Source of the DNA: an uncultured Eubacterium sp.
GTDB lineage: Bacteria; Bacillota; Clostridia; Lachnospirales; Lachnospiraceae
DNA length: 64,000 nt
NCBI GenBank assembly: GCA_910586225.1
Contig: CAJUIL010000019.1
Span: 7,107-71,106, forward strand
Reading direction: 5' to 3'
Below the pieces are notes generated by a model. That model did not search any database and had not been told where the DNA came from. It worked only from the letters and a program-made list of their open reading frames with translations. The translations under genes and the position numbers were made by a program. This document shows positions 59,441 to 64,000 of the stretch, one piece after another (within the stretch, counting starts at the first letter, position 1; each line of letters begins with the position of its first letter).

Positions 59441-60229
59441 ATGAAAAATTATTCTGAAGATGCGAGCCGGCAGTACCACATTCAGGTGGCGCAGGGTGAG
59501 GTTGGCCGTTATGTGATCTTGCCGGGAGATCCGAAGCGCTGCGAGAAGATTGCACAGTATTTTGACGATCCGGTGTTGGTTGCTGATAACAGGGAATATG
59601 TAACCTATACAGGAACGCTGGACGGCGTAAAGGTCAGTGTAACGTCAACAGGGATCGGAGGCCCATCGGCGTCGATCGCGATGGAAGAGCTGTTCCGCTG
59701 CGGCGCGGATACATTTATCCGGGTCGGGACCTGCGGCGGTATGCAGACGGAGGTAAAGAGCGGGGATATCGTAGTTGCTACAGGCGCTATCCGCATGGAA
59801 GGCACGAGCAGGGAATACGCTCCGATGGAATTTCCGGCAGTACCGGATCTGGCTGTTACGAATGCGCTTGCCTGCGCAGCGCGCGAGAAAGGCTTTTCGT
59901 ATCATACGGGCGTAGTTCAATGCAAGGATGCGTTTTACGGCCAGCATGAGCCGGAGACAAAGCCGGTCAGTTATGAGCTGATGAATAAATGGGAAGCCTG
60001 GAAACGTCTGGGCTGCATGGCATCGGAGATGGAATCTGCAGCGTTGTTTGTAGTCGCAAGCTATCTGCGCGTGCGGACAGGCTCATGCTTCCTTGTTGTG
60101 GCAAATCAGGAGCGGGAAAAACTAGGTTTGGAAAATCCGGTAGTGCATGATACGGATATGGCGATCCAGACAGCGGTGGAAGCGATCCGCGGCCTGATAA
60201 AAGAAGATGCCAAGAAAGCGGAAGCATAA
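59441..60229 (+). CDS. udp: uridine phosphorylase-like nucleoside phosphorylase
   Basis: 262-aa NP-I family enzyme; splits uridine or deoxyuridine with phosphate to base and (deoxy)ribose 1-phosphate. VILPGDPKRCEKIAQ, STGIGGPSASIAMEEL, RVGTCGGMQTEVKSGDIVVATGAIR and CMASEMESAALFVV match Udp. Two in-frame ATGs (59429, 59441): the second gives the family N-terminus MKNYSEDASRQYHIQ; the first overlaps the ribosome site AAAGGA. Acts with deoC and cdd downstream. Exact base preference is not certain. Confidence 0.88.
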   Translation: MKNYSEDASRQYHIQVAQGEVGRYVILPGDPKRCEKIAQYFDDPVLVADNREYVTYTGTLDGVKVSVTSTGIGGPSASIAMEELFRCGADTFIRVGTCGGMQTEVKSGDIVVATGAIRMEGTSREYAPMEFPAVPDLAVTNALACAAREKGFSYHTGVVQCKDAFYGQHEPETKPVSYELMNKWEAWKRLGCMASEMESAALFVVASYLRVRTGSCFLVVANQEREKLGLENPVVHDTDMAIQTAVEAIRGLIKEDAKKAEA

Positions 60230-60253
60230 ATAAAATTAGGAGGACTTATTATC

Positions 60254-60919
60254 ATGGATCAAAATGAAATCTTGACACACGTAGACCATACTTTGCTGCT
60301 GCAGACAGCGACATGGGAGGAAATCCGTCAGATCTGCGATGACGCAATCGAATACCATACAGCATCCATCTGCATTCCGCCAAGCTATGTAAAGCAGGCA
60401 AGCGATTATGTACAGGATAAAATGGCTGTCTGCACGGTTATCGGTTTTCCTAACGGCTATATGACGACAAAGACAAAGGAATTTGAAACAAAAGACGCGA
60501 TTGCAAACGGGGCTGCCGAGATTGACATGGTTATTAATATCGGCTGGCTGAAGGATAAAAAGTACGACCTTATCGAAGAAGAGATCCGTATCTTGAAGGC
60601 AGCGTGCGGCGATAAAATTTTAAAGGTTATTATTGAAACCTGTTTGTTAACCGATGAAGAAAAAGTAAAGATGTGTGAGATCGTAACGAATGCGGGCGCG
60701 GATTATATTAAGACGTCTACCGGATTTTCTACAGGCGGGGCGACGGTTGCGGATATCGAGCTGTTTGCAAATCATGTAGGCCCGGATGTAAAGATCAAGG
60801 CAGCAGGCGGCATCGCTTCGATGGACGATGCGCAGAAGCTTGTTGCAGCTGGCTCAGACCGCCTTGGAACAAGCCGTATGATCAAGATCGTAAAAAACGA
60901 AGCAGCGTCTGGCTATTGA
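60254..60919 (+). CDS. deoC: deoxyribose-phosphate aldolase
   Basis: 221-aa class I aldolase that splits deoxyribose 5-phosphate into glyceraldehyde 3-phosphate and acetaldehyde. VDHTLLLQTATWEEI start, CTVIGFPNGYMTTKTKEFE, EIDMVINIGWLKDKKYD (Asp), VIIETCLLTDEEK, the Schiff-base Lys in DYIKTSTGFSTGGAT, and VKIKAAGGIASMDDAQKL. ATG 60254 follows TAGGAGG. Tightly spaced in the nucleoside operon. Confidence 0.96.
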   Translation: MDQNEILTHVDHTLLLQTATWEEIRQICDDAIEYHTASICIPPSYVKQASDYVQDKMAVCTVIGFPNGYMTTKTKEFETKDAIANGAAEIDMVINIGWLKDKKYDLIEEEIRILKAACGDKILKVIIETCLLTDEEKVKMCEIVTNAGADYIKTSTGFSTGGATVADIELFANHVGPDVKIKAAGGIASMDDAQKLVAAGSDRLGTSRMIKIVKNEAASGY

Positions 60920-60935
60920 GAACAGGAGAAAGAGA

Positions 60936-61355
60936 ATGGAAAAAGAACTTATTGAAAAATTGATTCAAACAGCGATAAAGCAGCTGGAATTTTCCTATAC
61001 CCCATATTCCGGATTTAAAGTTGGAGCAGCGCTTCTGACAAAGGACGGAAAAATATATACTGGCTGCAACATCGAAAATGCAGCCCACACACCTACAAAC
61101 TGCGCGGAGCGAACAGCTTTTTTTAAGGCAGTCAGCGAGGGAGAACGGGAATTTGACGCTATCTGCGTAGTAGGAGGAAAAGACGGGGTATTGACAGAAT
61201 ACGCGGCTCCATGCGGCGTCTGCAGACAGGTGATGATGGAATTTTGCAATCCGAAACAATTTCGGATTATTTTGGCGACTGGGACGGAGCATTATGACGT
61301 GTTTTCTTTAGAGGACTTGCTCCCGCAGGGGTTTGGGCCGGGAAATCTGGCGTAA
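60936..61355 (+). CDS. cdd: cytidine deaminase
   Basis: 139-aa zinc deaminase converting (deoxy)cytidine to (deoxy)uridine, which feeds the phosphorylase. YTPYSGFKVGAALLTKDGKIYTGCNIENAAHTPTNCAERTAF contains the catalytic Glu and zinc Cys; the second zinc pair is in APCGVCRQVMMEF. ATG 60936 follows AACAGGAG. Last enzyme of the salvage group, 74 bases before the Crp/Fnr gene. In that gap TGATTCA occurs twice with a 17-base period. Confidence 0.95.
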   Translation: MEKELIEKLIQTAIKQLEFSYTPYSGFKVGAALLTKDGKIYTGCNIENAAHTPTNCAERTAFFKAVSEGEREFDAICVVGGKDGVLTEYAAPCGVCRQVMMEFCNPKQFRIILATGTEHYDVFSLEDLLPQGFGPGNLA

Positions 61356-61429
61356 TACCGGCTTTGTATGACTAAAGAAAACAAGTTTGATTCAGGTTCG
61401 TTCTGATTCACAGGTAAGGAGAAATCAGT

Positions 61430-62158
61430 ATGAAGCACAAACCGTTATACGATGCATTGCCTTTTTTGAAAAATACGGACAGAGAGAAACAGGAACAATT
61501 TGAGGAATATTTTAAAAGCGCGCCGCTGTGGCTGTTTGATGCACTTCAGATTGACGAGCTGAAAAAGGGCGAGGTGTTTGTCCGGGAAGGTGAGCCGGCC
61601 GATACGATCTTTTTTATCGGAAGAGGGATCATCAAAGCGATTGATTATCGTGTTTACGGTACGCCTTATGATTATATGCAGTTCGACAAATTGTATGCTT
61701 TTGGCGGTATGGAGTTTCTTATGGATCTGGACGTTTACAAAACGACGCTGCGAACGGTTACAGAATGCACAGTGGTAAAGCTTTCACGAGCGAAGTTTGA
61801 AACTTGGATGTATTCCGATATCCGAGCAATGAAATACGAGGCAAAGCTGGTCGGAGAATATTTGCTGCAGCAGGGCCGCCACAGCAGGATCTTTTTGTTT
61901 CTGCAGGGCTCAGACAGGCTTGCGATGCTGTTTGTCGACCGCTTTGAGCGCTACGGCAGAAACGGTATTTTGCACGTCAAAGGAAATCGTCAGAACCTAG
62001 CGGACGAAACCGGACTCTGTGTAAAGAGCATCAGCCGCAGCGTCAAGAAGTTTCTAGGAGAAAACCTGATCACAAAAGAGGGCAATAAGATCGTGATCAA
62101 CGAAGAGCAGTACAGGCAGCTTAAGAAGATTATTTCTTTGAAGATCGACCTGGATTAG
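61430..62158 (+). CDS. Crp/Fnr-family transcriptional regulator
   Basis: 242 aa. Cyclic-nucleotide-binding-like beta barrel (~40-130, KKGEVFVREGEPADTIFFIGRGIIKAID, FGGMEFLMDLDVYKTTLRTVTECTVVKLS), a dimer helix, and a winged helix (~190-225, GNRQNLADETGLCVKSISRSVKKFLGENLI). The usual cAMP-binding residues are not evident and there is no N-terminal Cys cluster, so the effector is unknown. Its place after the salvage genes suggests that it controls them. ATG 61430 follows GTAAGGAG. Confidence 0.88.
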   Translation: MKHKPLYDALPFLKNTDREKQEQFEEYFKSAPLWLFDALQIDELKKGEVFVREGEPADTIFFIGRGIIKAIDYRVYGTPYDYMQFDKLYAFGGMEFLMDLDVYKTTLRTVTECTVVKLSRAKFETWMYSDIRAMKYEAKLVGEYLLQQGRHSRIFLFLQGSDRLAMLFVDRFERYGRNGILHVKGNRQNLADETGLCVKSISRSVKKFLGENLITKEGNKIVINEEQYRQLKKIISLKIDLD

Positions 62159-62163
62159 ATAGG

Positions 62164-62213
62164 AAGCCGGCTCACAGGGAATGGATATTTCCAGTGGTGA
62201 GCCGGCTTTTTTT
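62164..62213 (+). terminator. intrinsic terminator after the Crp/Fnr gene
   Basis: Perfect 12-bp stem AAGCCGGCTCAC (62164-62175) with GTGAGCCGGCTT (62197-62208), followed by TTTTT to 62213. Confidence 0.92.
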
Positions 62214-62264
62214 CGTTTTGCAAATGCAGCTGCAGCGATAAGCTGTTTTGCGCGCAAAAAATTC

Positions 62265-62293
62265 TTGTGTTTCGGGAAACGCTGTTTTATAAT
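62265..62293 (+). promoter_or_regulatory. guaA promoter
   Basis: TTGTGT (62265-62270), 17-base spacer, TATAAT (62288-62293). The leader to 62363 is too short for a guanine riboswitch and shows none. Confidence 0.65.
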
Positions 62294-62362
62294 GGGTTAC
62301 AAAGCAAAGACAGGCCTTGATGGGAAGCAGAAGGAAAACAGGGCATAAGAGAGGAGAAAACG

Positions 62363-63904
62363 ATGAGTCAGGAAAAAGTCATTGTGCTGGATTTTGGCGG
62401 ACAATACAATCAGCTGATCGCAAGACGTGTACGGGAATGCAATGTATACTGCGAGGTGTACCCGCATTCCATATCGATAGAAAAGATCAGGCAGATGCAG
62501 CCGAAGGGAATTATTTTTACCGGAGGGCCGAACAGTGCATATCTGGAGGATTCTCCGATATGCAGCAAGGAGATTTTTGAGCTGGGTATTCCAATACTTG
62601 GCATTTGCTACGGCGCGCAGGTAATGGCGCATTTACTTGGCGGAAGCGTTAAGACAGCCCCTACGAGTGAGTACGGAAAGACAGAGGTAGCGATCCATGC
62701 GTCCAGTGCGTTATTTACCGGAGTTTCACCGGATACGGTCTGCTGGATGAGCCATACCGATTACATTGAAGCTCCGCCGGCCGGCTTCCAGATCACAGGC
62801 CATACGCCGGTCTGCCCAGTCGCCGCTATGGAGTGTCCGCAACGCAGCTTATACGCGACGCAGTTCCATCCGGAGGTTATGCATACGGCACAGGGCCAGC
62901 TTATGCTGTCCAACTTTGTCCGCAACATCTGCGGCTGCGCGGGAGACTGGAAAATGGATTCCTTTGTGGAATCAACGATTCTCGCGATCCGGGAAAAAGT
63001 CGGCAGCGGCAAGGTGCTCTGCGCATTATCCGGCGGCGTTGATTCATCCGTAGCGGCAGTCATCTTGGCGAAAGCGGTTGGAAAACAGCTGACCTGTGTA
63101 TTCGTAGACCACGGCCTGCTCCGTAAAAACGAAGGCGACGAGGTTGAATCTGTATTTGGCCCAGACGGTCCCTATGATCTGAACTTTATCCGTGTCAACG
63201 CACAGGAACGCTTTTACCGCCGTCTTGCCGGCATTACCGAGCCAGAAGAAAAACGCAAGGTCATCGGTGAAGAATTTATCCGCGTATTCGAAGAAGAGGC
63301 AAAGAAGATCGGCGCGGTGGATTATCTGGTACAGGGCACGATCTATCCAGATGTGATCGAATCCGGACTCGGCAAATCCGCAACGATCAAGTCCCACCAC
63401 AATGTCGGCGGCCTGCCGGAGTATGTGGACTTTAAGGAAATTGTAGAACCGCTGCGCCTGCTATTTAAAGACGAGGTAAGACAGGCGGGCCGAGAGCTTG
63501 GCATTCCTGAATATCTGGTCAGCCGCCAGCCATTCCCTGGGCCTGGGCTTGGAATACGGATCATTGGGGAAGTAACGGCTGAGAAGGTGAAGATCGTACA
63601 GAATGCAGATGCGATCTACCGGGAGGAGATCGCGAATGCAGGGCTGGGCAAAGAGATCAGCCAGTATTTCGCGGCGCTTACGAATATGCGGTCGGTTGGC
63701 GTGATGGGCGATGAGCGGACGTATGATTATGCGGTAGCGCTGCGCGCAGTGACGACGACAGATTTTATGACGGCGGAGTGTGCGGAGATTCCGTTTGCGG
63801 TGTTGCAGAAGGTGATGAACCGGGTTGTGAATGAGGTGAAAGGGGTTAATCGGGTGGTGTATGATTTGACTAGTAAGCCGCCGGGGACGATTGAGTTCGA
63901 GTGA
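62363..63904 (+). CDS. guaA: GMP synthase (glutamine-hydrolysing)
   Basis: 513 aa; converts XMP to GMP using glutamine. Class I glutaminase domain: FGGQYNQLIARRVRE, nucleophile Cys in GICYGAQVMAHLLGG, and FHPEV with the catalytic His. ATP-pyrophosphatase domain: P-loop ALSGGVDSSVAAVIL near 222. Dimerisation domain ends in the family terminus TSKPPGTIEFE. ATG 62363 follows AGAGAGGAG. From about 63540 on, synonymous codon choice shifts to G-ending codons (GTG, GGG, CGG), unlike the earlier part, as if the 3' end came from elsewhere. Confidence 0.96.
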   Translation: MSQEKVIVLDFGGQYNQLIARRVRECNVYCEVYPHSISIEKIRQMQPKGIIFTGGPNSAYLEDSPICSKEIFELGIPILGICYGAQVMAHLLGGSVKTAPTSEYGKTEVAIHASSALFTGVSPDTVCWMSHTDYIEAPPAGFQITGHTPVCPVAAMECPQRSLYATQFHPEVMHTAQGQLMLSNFVRNICGCAGDWKMDSFVESTILAIREKVGSGKVLCALSGGVDSSVAAVILAKAVGKQLTCVFVDHGLLRKNEGDEVESVFGPDGPYDLNFIRVNAQERFYRRLAGITEPEEKRKVIGEEFIRVFEEEAKKIGAVDYLVQGTIYPDVIESGLGKSATIKSHHNVGGLPEYVDFKEIVEPLRLLFKDEVRQAGRELGIPEYLVSRQPFPGPGLGIRIIGEVTAEKVKIVQNADAIYREEIANAGLGKEISQYFAALTNMRSVGVMGDERTYDYAVALRAVTTTDFMTAECAEIPFAVLQKVMNRVVNEVKGVNRVVYDLTSKPPGTIEFE

Positions 63905-64000
63905 TGAAATGGGCTTTAGAAAGCTAGTGTTTATGCAGTTTCCAAACAAATTTGTTTAGGCGTTGGCAACGATTTGGCAACATTTTTCACATCACGCACT
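63905..64000. other. possible attachment-site flank downstream of guaA
   Basis: The last 96 bases contain a perfect 14-bp palindrome AAACAAATTTGTTT (63944-63957) and two direct copies of TTGGCAAC (63963-63970 and 63974-63981), 11 bases apart, about one helical turn. No gene visible. The 3' end of guaA is a known insertion site for integrative elements; no integrase lies inside the window. Confidence 0.4.

Overview
The window looks like a chromosomal segment of an anaerobic, spore-forming member of the Clostridia, most likely Lachnospiraceae. The evidence is the gene complement: a sporulation sigma-F operon (spoIIAA-spoIIAB-sigF), spoIIID, spoVG, a class III fructose-1,6-bisphosphatase, paired glgC/glgD, a DUF6465 protein, a T-box in front of valS, and BMP-type nucleoside and Rbs-type ribose ABC importers. 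Start codons are preceded by strong GGAGG-type ribosome binding sites, promoters are sigma-A-like, and GC content is moderate. No tRNA, rRNA, CRISPR array or intact transposase was seen.

Layout. 1-6 kb: the 3' end of ribH, an iron-sulfur aldo/keto reductase, fbp and an LTA-synthase-like sulfatase. 6-11 kb: a proline/glycine-rich small protein, a large secreted or membrane-anchored protein that ends in a degenerate C39-peptidase-like domain, and an AGCS amino-acid/sodium symporter behind a structured leader. 11-17 kb: an HPr-like protein, a DUF6465 protein, then a leftward replication-linked operon (DnaD/DnaB-domain protein, dnaI-like loader, PRPP synthetase). A cluster of tandem DnaA boxes lies between this operon's promoter and murC. 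17-20 kb: glgC-glgD and spoVG.

20-26 kb is the accessory part: an M23 peptidase, a decayed glycosyltransferase/methyltransferase gene, a PD-(D/E)XK nuclease-like protein with 13 SVT-type tetrapeptide repeats, and a two-gene toxin-antitoxin module (MqsR-like toxin; antitoxin with MqsA-like zinc ribbon and HTH fused to a Panacea/SocA domain). Next come a BlaI-type repressor and a BlaR1-like M56 sensor whose C-terminal sensing part is an EF-hand-like plus WG-repeat region in place of a beta-lactam-binding domain. A perfect 18-bp dyad between the antitoxin and blaI appears to be both terminator and operator.

29-46 kb: a chemoreceptor, T-box-valS, a FapA/DUF342 protein, a 47-aa protein, a zinc-ribbon TPR membrane protein, the sigma-F operon, and the ribose operon rbsRKDACB with a palindromic operator just downstream of its promoter. 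46-51 kb: a trehalose module, with treR divergent from treP-treC and four CTTGTTTAAACAAG-type operators between them. 51-54 kb: NfeD-flotillin, spoIIID (its TTG start lies in the T-tract of a terminator hairpin) and a coiled-coil membrane protein. 54-62 kb: a nucleoside uptake and salvage cluster (BMP lipoprotein, ATPase, two permeases, uridine-phosphorylase-like enzyme, deoC, cdd, Crp/Fnr regulator). 62-64 kb: guaA, whose last few hundred bases differ in codon choice from the rest and are followed by a palindrome and spaced direct repeats, as expected beside an integrated element.

The strongest candidates for under-described biology are the Panacea-fused MqsRA module, the BlaI/M56-WG signalling pair with its shared terminator-operator, the DnaA-box array, the repeat-bearing nuclease, and the probable guaA integration boundary. 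All functional statements rest on motif recognition by eye; no database search was run.
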